Source of the DNA: Marinomonas atlantica
GTDB taxonomy: Bacteria > Pseudomonadota > Gammaproteobacteria > Pseudomonadales > Marinomonadaceae
Assembly: GCF_001639725.1 (NCBI RefSeq)
Contig: NZ_LTAW01000003.1
Coordinates: forward strand, 372,001 to 436,000
DNA: 64,000 bases
Direction: 5' to 3'
The notes under the pieces: model-generated
What the model saw: the letters and a program-made list of their open reading frames with translations, nothing else
The model's database searches: none
Told to the model about the DNA's origin: nothing
Made by a program: the position numbers and the translations under genes
Shown here: piece by piece, positions 9,154 to 18,143 of the stretch
Layout of the letters: every line of letters starts with the position of its first letter
Numbering within the stretch: the first letter of the stretch is position 1

Positions 9154-10725
9154 CTAATTGTACTGTGCTTTGAAGCCAATACGGAAGCCGCCCCAGTGCT
9201 TGCCATTGACGTAAATCGGGATCGATAAATCATGCAAAATATCGCCGGTATCACGCTTGTAGGTTTGCATTAGAAAAGCATCAGTGTGACTGCCGCAACG
9301 ACGCCCTGTTGGGTCATCAAAGATACGTTTTGTACGGTTGTTTACTAAGTCTCTTTCGTAATCACCGGTTAATGGTTGGCAATAGCGACGGTTGTGTGTG
9401 GGAAAATAACCTTTTCGATCGACTGCACCCGCATAGAGGATATGAGTGTTTCGATCGAGGATAGGTTCTTGAATGTTAGGTAGATACTGGTCTGTCAGTT
9501 GATCGTAGTTGGTCGAGAACTTAGTCGGATTGGTATTTGTTATGGGTTGGTAGTGTTCAGAAAACAACTCATCTTGATTCAATTTTCCATCTTTAATCCA
9601 AGACTCAAAAAGTGCGCCAATTTGCTTTGCTGCAGCCCTGCCTTCTTCAAGTGTGGTGCTAAAAAAGTTGTCATGAGGAATGCCATCTAAGGCTAAGAAT
9701 ACGCTTTCGGTTCCCTGACTTAATGAGCCAGCTTGGTTGGAAAGCTCTTCACTGCGACGTGACAGAGTCGCTAGCGAAGCACTGATGTCATCAATGGACT
9801 TGTTGATTTGCAGGCTAGTGGATTGAAAGCCAAGGCTCGACTGTTTGATTTCTTCCATTGACTCCGATGCGGTTCTGACATCTTGAGTGATGCCTAAAAA
9901 TGTGTCGGTGACTTCGCTCAACTCAGCTTCTAAATGTTGGCTTTGCTCAGTAACATTAGCCATGTCATCACGTGTTCTAAGTGTATTTTCACGTACTTCA
10001 TTCAGCATGTCTGCAATTTGTTGTGAGGCGTCGGCACTTTTTGCAGCTAAGGTCCGTACTTCGTCTGCTACCACGGCAAAGCCACGTCCTTGTTCGCCCG
10101 CACGAGCGGCTTCAATTGCGGCATTGAGGGCCAGTAGATTAGTTTGCTCTGAGACGCCTTTGATCACATCAGTAATGGTTTCAATATCATCTGCACTTTG
10201 TTTCAGTCGCTCAAGCTGTTCGGAAGCACTGTTAACGGCGTTAGTGAGTGCCACAACACGCTCAGCACCTTCTCTTAATTGGTGCTCTGATTGCGATGCA
10301 GCCACAGCTGTTTGCTCCATCGTACTGTTTACCGTCACAATATGATTTGCGAGTTGCTCGCCGTTATTACTCAGATCTGATGTTGCCTCTGAAATCTGCT
10401 GGCTGTGTCGCTCTACTTCTTGAATATTGTGCGTCAAGCTGTCTACAGCAAAAGATACTTCTGCGGAACCAATAGCCATTTGTGAGGCGGTTGCGGAGAC
10501 TGATGACGCAATTTTTCCTGAATGGCCAACAGAAGAAGTACTAAGTTGAGTGGAGGAAGCGAATTGATCTTTAAAGTAACGCTGATGACTTAGTATTGCA
10601 ATAATGCCGTTCAGAGCGCATATAAGTGTCGTGCCAACGGCGTACCACATAGGAATGTTTGCATACAAAAACGCAGCAATCGAAACACCTGCCATAATAA
10701 ATGTTGTTATCCAAATACGTACCAT
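9154..10725 (-). CDS. Methyl-accepting chemotaxis protein with a C-terminal sensor domain
   Basis: This 523-residue chemoreceptor has two closely spaced N-terminal membrane helices (about residues 5-22 and 28-48) with almost no periplasmic loop and no HAMP domain that I can see. The signalling domain covers roughly 75-340 with the hairpin tip [20 protein letters not shown] and [13 protein letters not shown]. The remaining 170 residues form a separate cytoplasmic domain, including [19 protein letters not shown] and [12 protein letters not shown], which resembles a Cache/PAS-like sensor fold placed at the C terminus. Sensing is therefore probably intracellular. It lies beside the 2HCT transporter but in its own transcription unit. 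Ligand unknown. Confidence 0.88.
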   Translation of the reverse strand: MVRIWITTFIMAGVSIAAFLYANIPMWYAVGTTLICALNGIIAILSHQRYFKDQFASSTQLSTSSVGHSGKIASSVSATASQMAIGSAEVSFAVDSLTHNIQEVERHSQQISEATSDLSNNGEQLANHIVTVNSTMEQTAVAASQSEHQLREGAERVVALTNAVNSASEQLERLKQSADDIETITDVIKGVSEQTNLLALNAAIEAARAGEQGRGFAVVADEVRTLAAKSADASQQIADMLNEVRENTLRTRDDMANVTEQSQHLEAELSEVTDTFLGITQDVRTASESMEEIKQSSLGFQSTSLQINKSIDDISASLATLSRRSEELSNQAGSLSQGTESVFLALDGIPHDNFFSTTLEEGRAAAKQIGALFESWIKDGKLNQDELFSEHYQPITNTNPTKFSTNYDQLTDQYLPNIQEPILDRNTHILYAGAVDRKGYFPTHNRRYCQPLTGDYERDLVNNRTKRIFDDPTGRRCGSHTDAFLMQTYKRDTGDILHDLSIPIYVNGKHWGGFRIGFKAQYN

Positions 10726-10960
10726 GAGGTACTCTCCAGTCTATTATTTTTTTGGTAGTCTTTCTTAGTTTCTTTATGGCGGTCAACACATTACATAGCG
10801 CTTAAGACGAAAGTCTTATCTAAACGCTAACATAAGAAATTTAGCGTATGCTTGATTTGGAACATAATTCATAGAGTATGGAAGTCGCGTGTAGAGTGTC
10901 GAATCTTAGGGGAGCTTGGGATAGTCTTATAAAAATACGTTTACTTGATAAGGAATTACC

Positions 10961-11995
10961 ATGTCAGCTTCCATAAAGCAGAGATTAAAGTTGGAAATGT
11001 TTTGGCCTACCTTTGATCCATTTCTATTTTGCGCTTTTCACAACGATGATTTTCCAAAAGGGAATGGTCAGCTTGGCCCTGCTGCCTCATTATCTGGCCG
11101 TCAAATTGGACAAGACTTCGCTGGTATCAATGGCTGGCGTATGTATCACGGTAGTAAAGTACCTGGCTTTCCCGCTCACCCACATCGTGGTTTTGAAACC
11201 GTGACTATTGTGAATGAAGGCTTTGTTGATCATGCCGACTCTATGGGCGCAGCAGGGCGCTATGGCGAAGGTGATACGCAATGGATGACCGCTGGGAAAG
11301 GTGTGCAGCATTCTGAAATGTTCCCTTTAGTCTACGAAGACAAGCCAAATCCAATCGAGCTGTTCCAAATTTGGTTAAATTTACCGGCCAAAAGCAAAAT
11401 GGTGGAGCCCCACTTTGCTATGCTTTGGAATGAGCAAACACCAGTCATCGATGTGACTGATGAGCAAGGCAATAAAGCACAAGTAAAGGTGGTGGCAGGG
11501 GATTACCGCTTACCAAGTGGCGAGATTAAGTCTGCCTTGACGCCGCCACCCGACTCATGGGCCGGAGAGGCCAATAATGACGTGGCTATTTGGATTATAG
11601 ATCTTGATCCACAAGCTCATTGGGTATTACCTGCCGCTGCTGCTGACTTAAGTCGTACGCTGTATTTCTTTGAAGGACAAACTGGCGAGCTAGACGATGA
11701 ATCTATCGCTATCAAAGAAGCCTTTACGTTGGTCAGCGATGCAGCGATTGCTCTTAAAAATACAGGGACAGAGAAGGCTCGCTTCTTGTTGCTTCAGGGA
11801 CGTCCAATTGATGAACCTGTTCAGCAGCACGGCCCTTTCGTAATGAATACTCGACAAGAGTTGCAGCAAGCGTTCTTTGATTTCCAGAACACGCAATTTG
11901 GTGGTTGGTCTTGGCCAGATAGCGACCAGACCCATGGAGATGGCGCTGGCCGCTTCGCAAAATATGCTGATGGTCGTATAGAAACGCCTGAGTAA
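10961..11995 (+). CDS. Pirin family protein
   Basis: This 344-residue bicupin protein has the metal-binding cluster HPHRGFETVTIVNEG near residue 72 and GKGVQHSEMF near residue 112, the histidines and glutamate that bind one metal in the N-terminal cupin of pirins. Some bacterial pirins have quercetin dioxygenase activity, others bind partner proteins; nothing here decides between them. The start follows AAGGAATTACC. The C-terminal cupin is longer than in minimal pirins. The gene converges with gtrA, the stops being 4 nt apart. Confidence 0.88.
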   Translation: MSASIKQRLKLEMFWPTFDPFLFCAFHNDDFPKGNGQLGPAASLSGRQIGQDFAGINGWRMYHGSKVPGFPAHPHRGFETVTIVNEGFVDHADSMGAAGRYGEGDTQWMTAGKGVQHSEMFPLVYEDKPNPIELFQIWLNLPAKSKMVEPHFAMLWNEQTPVIDVTDEQGNKAQVKVVAGDYRLPSGEIKSALTPPPDSWAGEANNDVAIWIIDLDPQAHWVLPAAAADLSRTLYFFEGQTGELDDESIAIKEAFTLVSDAAIALKNTGTEKARFLLLQGRPIDEPVQQHGPFVMNTRQELQQAFFDFQNTQFGGWSWPDSDQTHGDGAGRFAKYADGRIETPE

Positions 11996-11999
11996 AACG

Positions 12000-12398
12000 T
12001 TATGCTTTGAATACCCAAAACTTGGACAGGGAAAAGTTAACTAACATACCGGCAAGGACGCCCGGAACCATCGCAACATAAGGGAATACCGCATAATGAG
12101 AAAGTTCCAGCTGTTCTCCTAACCACATTGCGTATACAAAAATCCCCCAATTTGGGATAAAGCCGATTAAAGATGCTAAGAAAAACTTCCCCCATTGCTG
12201 ATGCGGTTTTTCTAGATGAGTGGCGTCCTGAAAAGTAAAGATGCGGTTAAACCACCAGTTCGAGGTCACGGCCACCCAAAAGGAAATGGCTCTAGCAGTT
12301 GGATAGGGCAACCAATGGGAGCAAAACCACAGTACGCACGCATCGACTAGGAAGCCGACACTTCCTACGATACCAAATTTAATAAATTGTTTTTTCAC
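12000..12398 (-). CDS. GtrA-like membrane protein
   Basis: This 132-residue protein has four predicted membrane helices and the GtrA-family start KFGIVGSVGFLVDACVLW, plus ISFWVAVTSNWWFNRIFTF in the middle. GtrA proteins are thought to help flip or present polyprenyl-linked sugars, often next to a glycosyltransferase. No glycosyltransferase is adjacent here, so the partner is elsewhere or absent. Family assignment is good; the specific role is open. Confidence 0.85.
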   Translation of the reverse strand: MKKQFIKFGIVGSVGFLVDACVLWFCSHWLPYPTARAISFWVAVTSNWWFNRIFTFQDATHLEKPHQQWGKFFLASLIGFIPNWGIFVYAMWLGEQLELSHYAVFPYVAMVPGVLAGMLVNFSLSKFWVFKA

Positions 12399-12571
12399 AA
12401 CAGTTGATCACTTAACGATTAGAGGTGTATGAAAAAGCTTAAAAGCCTTTTAATTGATGTATTTGTATTCCGGTTAGTTATCTATAGAATTCTTATTATT
12501 CCTTTTACAAATAATAAGATAGATAGCATTCTTGACACTAATACATTAAAGATTGGGAAGAATACTTCGAC

Positions 12572-13456
12572 ATGTGGATCTTTGTCACTTTATTTGCGGC
12601 AGCTTGCCAAGCAATGCGCACCGCGCATCAAAAAACATTGTCCCAAGAGCAGGGGTTTTTACATGCAACCATGGCGCGATCGTTGTATGGCTTACCATTG
12701 GTGACGTTGTATTTATTCGTTTGTTGGTTTGCTTTGGGCAGTATTTCATTTCCTCTAGCGTGGCAATTTGTAGGCTACGCTACTGTATGCGCAATTGCTC
12801 AGGTGTTTGCAACCTATCTAATGCTAAGAGTCTTTCAATCAGGGAGCTTTGCGCTTGGCACGTTGTTGGCCAAAACGGAAGCCGTATTGGCCGCACTGAT
12901 TGGTATCCCGTTGCTTCATCATTCACTGAGCTTTATGGCGTGGATGGGGATTGTGTTGGGGGTATTTGGCGCATTAGTTATGAGTATTCGCTTAGAAAAT
13001 CTGCGTCATGCGCATAAGGATCTGTCTCTGATTGCGGGGTTAGGAAGTGGTTTCTGTTTTGCGATAACGTCGGTCACTGCATCACTTGCCAGTCACTCTT
13101 TAGAGGGTTCAATTATTACCAGTGCTGGCGCGACGCTCTGGTATGTTCTAGCTTTACAGTCAGTGATCTTATGTACGATTCAAATTGTGTTAATGAAAGA
13201 TTTAAATGCCCCCATAAACCGCTCTGTAAAATTAAGCTGTAAAGTGGGTATATTGAGCTCATTAGGGTCGATAGGTTGGTTCACGGGTTTTGCTTTAGTA
13301 AATCCTGCCTTAGTGAAAACACTTGGGCAAGCAGAGATTTTAGGTACATTGTATCTTTCGAAACGTCGCTTTAATGAGCGTATTACTTCTCAACAATGGT
13401 TTGGAGGTGTGATGATTTTGGGAAGTGTGGTGTTAGTTACCATGGCAACTATTTAA
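12572..13456 (+). CDS. DMT-family (EamA-like) transporter
   Basis: This 294-residue protein with about ten hydrophobic helices is organised in two repeats, like EamA transporters. The N terminus MWIFVTLFAAACQAMRTAHQK and SFALGTLLAKTEAVLAALIG, and the C-terminal GFALVNPALVKTLGQAEIL, suit the family. It is distinct from the MarR-linked paralogue in sequence. The start has a weak ribosome site (GGGAAG at 13 nt). The 173-bp AT-rich gap to the divergent gtrA gene holds both promoters. The substrate is unknown. Confidence 0.82.
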   Translation: MWIFVTLFAAACQAMRTAHQKTLSQEQGFLHATMARSLYGLPLVTLYLFVCWFALGSISFPLAWQFVGYATVCAIAQVFATYLMLRVFQSGSFALGTLLAKTEAVLAALIGIPLLHHSLSFMAWMGIVLGVFGALVMSIRLENLRHAHKDLSLIAGLGSGFCFAITSVTASLASHSLEGSIITSAGATLWYVLALQSVILCTIQIVLMKDLNAPINRSVKLSCKVGILSSLGSIGWFTGFALVNPALVKTLGQAEILGTLYLSKRRFNERITSQQWFGGVMILGSVVLVTMATI

Positions 13457-13469
13457 AGAGGTAGTGTAG

Positions 13470-13817
13470 GTGCAATCAAATCATATTAACTATGTAGAGC
13501 TTCCAGCTCAGCATTTAGAGGCCAGTAAAACTTTTTTTGAAAAGGTTTTTGATTGGGTATTCGAAGATTTTGGCCCCGATTACAGTGCCTTTTCAAACTC
13601 AGGCTTGGACGGTGGTTTTTTTCGTGCAGAGTTTGCCTCTAGACCACAAAGTGGCGCAGCCTTGGTCGTACTATACAGCAATGATTTGGCTCAGACTTTG
13701 GCGCGTGTCGAATCCCATGGCGGAACGATCGAGCAGCCTATTTTTGAGTTCCCCGGTGGGCGACGTTTTCATTTCCTCGATCCAAGCGGTAATGAATGGG
13801 CGGTTTGGTCAAAATAA
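13470..13817 (+). CDS. VOC-family (glyoxalase/bleomycin resistance-like) protein
   Basis: This 115-residue protein forms one vicinal-oxygen-chelate module pair. It begins NHINYVELPAQHLEASKTFF and ends GRRFHFLDPSGNEWAVWS, the usual beta-alpha-beta-beta-beta pattern with a metal-ligand histidine near the start and glutamate near the end. GTG is the start, with AAAGAGGTAG upstream. It lies 13 nt after the DMT transporter and probably shares its transcript. Many such proteins act on small toxic electrophiles, but the substrate is unknown. Confidence 0.85.
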   Translation: MQSNHINYVELPAQHLEASKTFFEKVFDWVFEDFGPDYSAFSNSGLDGGFFRAEFASRPQSGAALVVLYSNDLAQTLARVESHGGTIEQPIFEFPGGRRFHFLDPSGNEWAVWSK

Positions 13818-13840
13818 TCCTCTCAAATGGAGAAGACACG

Positions 13841-14044
13841 TTGAATATATTGTCCAACGAACTGATAGATTGCCCTTATTGCGGTGAAACCATTGAAGTA
13901 GTGGTTGAATTCATAGACGAAAGTTATGAATACACAGAAGATTGCCAAGTGTGCTGTCGGCCGATTGTATTTCGTGTTGATATCAGTATCAATGGTGAGC
14001 AGACTCTCATGGTCTGCTCAGAGAATGACACGCTGTCATTTTAG
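13841..14044 (+). CDS. CPXCG-motif cysteine-rich small protein
   Basis: This 67-residue protein has IDCPYCGETIEV near its N terminus and EDCQVCCRPIVF in the middle, four or more cysteines that look like a zinc-ribbon. The family is widespread in proteobacteria and has no established function. The frame is open from 13796, overlapping the VOC gene, but TTG at 13841 has a well-placed GGAG 8 nt upstream and gives the usual family length, so that start was chosen. It is probably in the same transcript as the VOC gene. Confidence 0.8.
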   Translation: MNILSNELIDCPYCGETIEVVVEFIDESYEYTEDCQVCCRPIVFRVDISINGEQTLMVCSENDTLSF

Positions 14045-14048
14045 AAGT

Positions 14049-14453
14049 CTATTTCTTTTTATTGTCGGCTTTCTTAAAATTCTGTAGATGAACATCAAGC
14101 GCGTCACAAGATATATTGATTTCTCGAACCGATAAAAACAAAGAATAGAGTAGGCAGGCTAGGCTGGCAGCAAAAATATAACCTCCAGCCGTATCATATT
14201 TCCAGTACAGTGCCATCATTGAGACGACGCATAAACAAAAGCTAATCACACCTGCTTCCTGCATACGACGAATTAAATAAATTCGCTTCCGCAAATTAGC
14301 GATCTGTTGTTGGGTACCTTCGGTACTGTGTTCTGGATCAAAATTGCGAATCAATGATGCGAGTGTGACGAAGCGATTTGTGTAAGCAAGGAGTAGTAGC
14401 GACACGGCAGGGAACAGCATCGCTGGTGTGGTGAGTGAAATTGTCATAAGCAC
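14049..14453 (-). CDS. DUF2721 family membrane protein
   Basis: This 134-residue protein has three predicted helices (about residues 3-24, 66-84, 90-108) and the family features LLLAYTNRFVTLASLIR and QIANLRKRIYLIRRMQ. The C terminus is lysine-rich. DUF2721 proteins are of unknown function. It converges with the CPXCG gene, their stops 4 nt apart. Confidence 0.82.
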   Translation of the reverse strand: MLMTISLTTPAMLFPAVSLLLLAYTNRFVTLASLIRNFDPEHSTEGTQQQIANLRKRIYLIRRMQEAGVISFCLCVVSMMALYWKYDTAGGYIFAASLACLLYSLFLSVREINISCDALDVHLQNFKKADNKKK

Positions 14454-14563
14454 CTTCCAAAAGAACCAATGGAGGACTAAATCATCCTCGTTGGTAAAGA
14501 ATTATACAGTCAGAGGTGCTCATTTTTAAGGTAGTGGCTGCTTATGACCGTTTTGTTCATGAT

Positions 14564-15583
14564 TTAAGCAAGGGTGAATTCGCCTGCAAGGGGTGTATTC
14601 CATTGCTTTTGAATATCTTCGAATGACAGCCCTTGGGCAAGTAACCAATGTACCTTTGTAAATGCCCCTTCCAAGGTGATGTCCTTACCGTCCAATATCG
14701 ACAAGCGACTTAATAGAGAACCCGCAGCGTAAGTACCTTGTGACGTACCGCCATGGGCACATTGAGTGACGTTGATAACAAGTTTGTTTTGCTGCTGCAT
14801 AGTTTCTAGAAAGGCGACCAGGTTTTGATTGGAATCAGCAATGTTCCCTGCACCATAGGTTTGCATGATAACGGCTTTGCATTGATCGTCTTTTAAAAAG
14901 CCTTGATAGGCACTTGATGGCAAACTGGGGTGCAATACTAATACACCAACACTGTCTGCTTTGAATTCATAGTGACGTGGTGGCGGCGTACAAGTGTTGC
15001 CATCATTTAATTTAACTCTGTCGAATTGCTTGTGAATGGATAGCTTCGCTAAAGGCTCAGCATTAAATGACTGAAATGCAGCGAAGTTATGGCTGCTGAA
15101 CTTTGTCACCCGGCTACCTTGCATCAAAGAATGATGGAACAAGACCGTGGCGGTTCCAAAGCTGGGTTCTATTGCAATAGACATCGCGGCTTCAAGGTTG
15201 CTTACACCATCACTTCGGCTCATACCTAATGGAATCTGTGAGCCCGTTATGATGACGTTTTTATCGCAAGCTCCGAGCATATAAGACAGAGCCGCTGCGG
15301 TATAGGCTAACGTATCTGTGCCGTGAAGCACAATGAACCCTGCGTAGTGAGCCCAGTTACCTTGTAAGGTGTCGAAAATTTCACTCCAATTCGACGTCGT
15401 GATATTTGAGCTGTCTATCAATGGGCAGAGCTCGATCACATCGAACGCGGGTAAATCGTTCAGACTTTCGCCGAGGCTGGCTTGAATGCGACCTTCAAGG
15501 CCCGCTGCAGGGGCTAATCCCTGCTCAGTTTTTGCCATGCCGATGGTGCCGCCGGTATAAATGATAAGAAGTTTCTGTGTCAC
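14564..15583 (-). CDS. ansA: L-asparaginase, cytosolic type I
   Basis: It hydrolyses L-asparagine to aspartate and ammonia. The 339-residue protein has no signal peptide and matches E. coli AnsA in length. The first catalytic threonine is in IYTGGTIGMAKT and the second Thr-Asp pair in FIVLHGTDTLAYTAAALS. GTG is the start, with AAGGAG 6 nt upstream. It sits 16 nt after aspA in one operon, so asparagine is converted to aspartate and then fumarate plus ammonia by consecutive gene products. Confidence 0.93.
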   Translation of the reverse strand: MTQKLLIIYTGGTIGMAKTEQGLAPAAGLEGRIQASLGESLNDLPAFDVIELCPLIDSSNITTSNWSEIFDTLQGNWAHYAGFIVLHGTDTLAYTAAALSYMLGACDKNVIITGSQIPLGMSRSDGVSNLEAAMSIAIEPSFGTATVLFHHSLMQGSRVTKFSSHNFAAFQSFNAEPLAKLSIHKQFDRVKLNDGNTCTPPPRHYEFKADSVGVLVLHPSLPSSAYQGFLKDDQCKAVIMQTYGAGNIADSNQNLVAFLETMQQQNKLVINVTQCAHGGTSQGTYAAGSLLSRLSILDGKDITLEGAFTKVHWLLAQGLSFEDIQKQWNTPLAGEFTLA

Positions 15584-15599
15584 GTTATCTCCTTGATGA

Positions 15600-17003
15600 T
15601 CAACTTTGTACTTGAGTAGGAGCGATCATTCTTTCGGGCTTCAATAGCTCATTAAGCTCAGTTTCAGTTAGCAGCTGTTCTTCTAGAATAAGCGATTTTA
15701 TAGTCGCATTGCTTAGCAATGCGCGACGTGCAATGCGTGAAGTGTTCGCATAACCGATATGTGGTACCAAAGCCGTTACGATACCAATGCTATTCTCCAC
15801 ATGAGCTAAACAAGCGTCTTCATTTGCTTGAATACCACGAATACATTTAGTTTCGAGCATCTCACATGCTTGCTTTAGCATCTTTAAAGAATTTAATAAA
15901 TTATAGACAATCATTGGCTCCATCGCGTTTAGCTGAAGCTGTCCCGCTTCTGCAGCAAGGCTAACGGCTAAGTCGGATGCAATAACTTGATAAGCTGTTT
16001 GGTTCATGGCTTCAGGGATTACAGGGTTTACTTTACCTGGCATGATCGATGAACCGGGTTGCATCTCAGGAAGTTTGATTTCACCAAAACCAGTGCGAGG
16101 ACCACTTGATAATAGGCGTAAATCATTACTTACTTTACTTAGTTTAATTGCTAAACGTTTTAAGATACCAGAGAAGAATACAAATGCCCCCATATCTGAG
16201 GTTGCTTCAACTAAGTTAGAAGCAGGTATGAGTGGTTTTTTCGAGATGATAGCAAGCTTTTCAATGGCGTTTTTGGAAAAGCCTTCTGGAGTATTAATTC
16301 CAGTGCCAATGGCAGTACCACCTAAATTTACCTCACATAGCAAGGCACAAGCTTCATGAATACGGTCAATGTCCTCGCCAAGAGTGACAGCAAAAGCGTC
16401 AAACTCTTGACCTAAGGTCATGGGTACCGCATCTTGAAGTTGAGTTCGGCCCATTTTTAAAACGTGAGCAAACGCTTTACCTTTTTCTTCCAATGCATCT
16501 TTTAATGATGTAAGTGCTGGAATGAAGTTGTCGGCAGCAAACTGTATACCTAGGCAAGCAGCGGTAGGGTAGGCATCATTCGTTGATTGGGACTGGTTAA
16601 CGTGGTCGTTAGGGTGAAGGTATTGATACTCACCTAAGTTGTGCCCCAACTTGCTCAGTGCGATGTTAGCAATGACTTCATTGGCGTTCATATTAGTCGA
16701 TGTGCCCGCGCCCCCTTGAATCACGTCGACAATGAATTGATCATGGTGTTGGCCATTAATGAGATCTTGGCAAGCATATACAATGGCATCGGCTTTTTCA
16801 TCATCAAGCCGATTAAACTCTTGGTTGGTGCGGGCGGCGGCCGCTTTAACCATGGCCAAAGCTTTGATTAATTCCGGAAAGTGAGAAATCGGTACGCCGG
16901 TAATGGAAAAGTTTTGTGATGCACGCAGAGTTTGAATGCCATAATAGGCCTCTGCTGGCACATCTAAATTACCTAATAAATCGTATTCAGAACGAGTATT
17001 CAT
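15600..17003 (-). CDS. aspA: Aspartate ammonia-lyase (aspartase)
   Basis: It splits L-aspartate to fumarate and ammonia. The 467-residue protein carries the aspartase/fumarase signature GSSIMPGKVNPVIPE near residue 317, with the catalytic-loop serine, and the substrate-binding GGAGTSTNMNANEVIAN. Close paralogues include fumarase C, but the start (EYDLLGNLDVPAEAYYGIQT) and length fit aspartase, and the asparaginase partner supports that. An intrinsic-terminator-like hairpin lies directly upstream of its ribosome site, which suggests attenuation. An XRE regulator is encoded divergently. Confidence 0.94.
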   Translation of the reverse strand: MNTRSEYDLLGNLDVPAEAYYGIQTLRASQNFSITGVPISHFPELIKALAMVKAAAARTNQEFNRLDDEKADAIVYACQDLINGQHHDQFIVDVIQGGAGTSTNMNANEVIANIALSKLGHNLGEYQYLHPNDHVNQSQSTNDAYPTAACLGIQFAADNFIPALTSLKDALEEKGKAFAHVLKMGRTQLQDAVPMTLGQEFDAFAVTLGEDIDRIHEACALLCEVNLGGTAIGTGINTPEGFSKNAIEKLAIISKKPLIPASNLVEATSDMGAFVFFSGILKRLAIKLSKVSNDLRLLSSGPRTGFGEIKLPEMQPGSSIMPGKVNPVIPEAMNQTAYQVIASDLAVSLAAEAGQLQLNAMEPMIVYNLLNSLKMLKQACEMLETKCIRGIQANEDACLAHVENSIGIVTALVPHIGYANTSRIARRALLSNATIKSLILEEQLLTETELNELLKPERMIAPTQVQS

Positions 17004-17014
17004 GACAGCATCCT

Positions 17015-17053
17015 AAAAAAGATGTGCAGCGTATTGGTAATACACTGCACATC
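17015..17053 (-). promoter_or_regulatory. aspA: Terminator-like hairpin in the aspA leader (probable attenuator)
   Basis: Read on the minus strand, a 15-bp stem (GATGTGCAGTGTATT / AATACGCTGCACATC, one G-U pair) closes over a 3-nt loop and is followed by six Ts, then AGGATGCTGTC and the aspA ATG. The structure has every element of an intrinsic terminator yet stands between any upstream promoter and the gene, leaving only 11 nt to the start. Transcription of aspA-ansA must read through it, start within it, or be controlled at it. Confidence 0.75.
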
Positions 17054-17072
17054 AAAGGTGAAAGAGTGAGCT

Positions 17073-17150
17073 TTACTGAGCAATTCGTTTAAGTAAGTTT
17101 TTAAGATCAAAATCTGCAATAGATCTATAAAAACGGTCATTAAGATACAT
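17073..17150 (-). CDS. Possible 25-residue leader peptide upstream of aspA
   Basis: An ATG-started frame encodes MYLNDRFYRSIADFDLKN plus LLKRIAQ. It ends 20 nt before the terminator-like hairpin in front of aspA. Five of its 25 residues are Asp or Asn, the substrates of the operon's enzymes. No good ribosome site is visible, which weighs against it. If translated it could control the hairpin; if not, it is chance. Confidence 0.3.
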   Translation of the reverse strand: MYLNDRFYRSIADFDLKNLLKRIAQ

Positions 17151-17299
17151 ACTATTGAAACGAATTCGATGCTAAAAAGGGAGTTCGTAAATGGACTTGA
17201 TATGATGCTCTCTGATGTTTTTTTAACACCAGTTAGCACTATTTTTGGGGTTTAACTGCGGGGGTGGACACGTTAGTATGCAAGTAAATGGGGGTGTTT

Positions 17300-18112
17300 A
17301 TGAATGAAAGTTTTCCAGAAAACCTAAGGTTACTCTGTAGCTATTATAAATCTATTGCAGACGTGTGCCGACGACTGTCAATTAATCGTCCGCAATTTAA
17401 CCGCTATTTGAGCGGTACCACCTTTCCCTCAAACAGCACCTTGCGTCGAGTTTGCGATTTTTTTGGGGTTGAGGAGCATGAAATCCTTTTACCTCATAGC
17501 CAATTTCGTCGTTTGCTTCAAGTACGTCCAATTGCCGAACAAGAGCCTATCGCATCTACTTTAGAGCAACAATATTTTGATAAGCTGAACAGTATTGGTC
17601 AGCATGGTATTGATAAGTACGTGGGCTATTACTTTGAATATTATTTATCGATGGCTTACCCAGGAAAAGTGCTGAGAACATTGGTATGTATAGAGCGCCA
17701 AGGCAGTAAAACTTACTACCAACGCACTGAGCGCTTAAACCCTCGTCGTACTGGCAAGCCCTTTCATGGTATATACAAAGGTGTTGTTCAGTTTTTGGGA
17801 GATCGGATCTTCTTGCACGACTACGAAACACTAACCAATCTCGAAATGACGCAAACGATTTTATACCCCACGTTTAAGAACCGAGTGGATCGACTAACGG
17901 GACTGCGCTTAGGTGTGTCAGGAAGTGGAGAACGAATGCCGTGTTGTTCACGTGTGGTTTATGAATTCATTGGCAAAGAGATAAAGCGTAATAAAGTGTT
18001 TCCCTTGCTAGGGTTGTATGATTTTGATGATGAACACTTAGATGATGATATTCGTGACTCCATTCGCAATGATATTGCTGAGGGAGAGTGGCATTTTCGA
18101 GCGCGCTTCTAA
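17300..18112 (+). CDS. XRE-type helix-turn-helix regulator with a C-terminal effector-like domain
   Basis: This 270-residue protein has an N-terminal DNA-binding domain (about residues 5-65) with CRRLSINRPQFNRYLSGTTF as recognition region and LRRVCDFFGVEEHEIL after it. The remaining 190 residues have no motif I recognise and probably sense a ligand. A longer start at 17288 lacks a ribosome site; this ATG follows GGGGGTG. It is divergent from aspA-ansA and 31 nt upstream of an amidase gene, so control of amide or amino-acid nitrogen use is a reasonable inference. Confidence 0.82.
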   Translation: MNESFPENLRLLCSYYKSIADVCRRLSINRPQFNRYLSGTTFPSNSTLRRVCDFFGVEEHEILLPHSQFRRLLQVRPIAEQEPIASTLEQQYFDKLNSIGQHGIDKYVGYYFEYYLSMAYPGKVLRTLVCIERQGSKTYYQRTERLNPRRTGKPFHGIYKGVVQFLGDRIFLHDYETLTNLEMTQTILYPTFKNRVDRLTGLRLGVSGSGERMPCCSRVVYEFIGKEIKRNKVFPLLGLYDFDDEHLDDDIRDSIRNDIAEGEWHFRARF

Positions 18113-18143
18113 ACTCGTGTTTGGCTGATAAGGAGATTTCAGT

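Noticed and set aside
12429..12704. 91-residue open frame starting MKKLKSLLIDVFVF in the gtrA/DMT transporter gap
   Set aside because: It runs out of frame into the DMT transporter gene, has no ribosome site, and its first part is AT-rich promoter DNA read as hydrophobic residues.
16800..16860. GC-rich GCGGCGGCCGC patch near the aspA start region
   Set aside because: It is coding sequence for an Ala-rich helix (AAAARTNQ) in aspartase, not a regulatory element.
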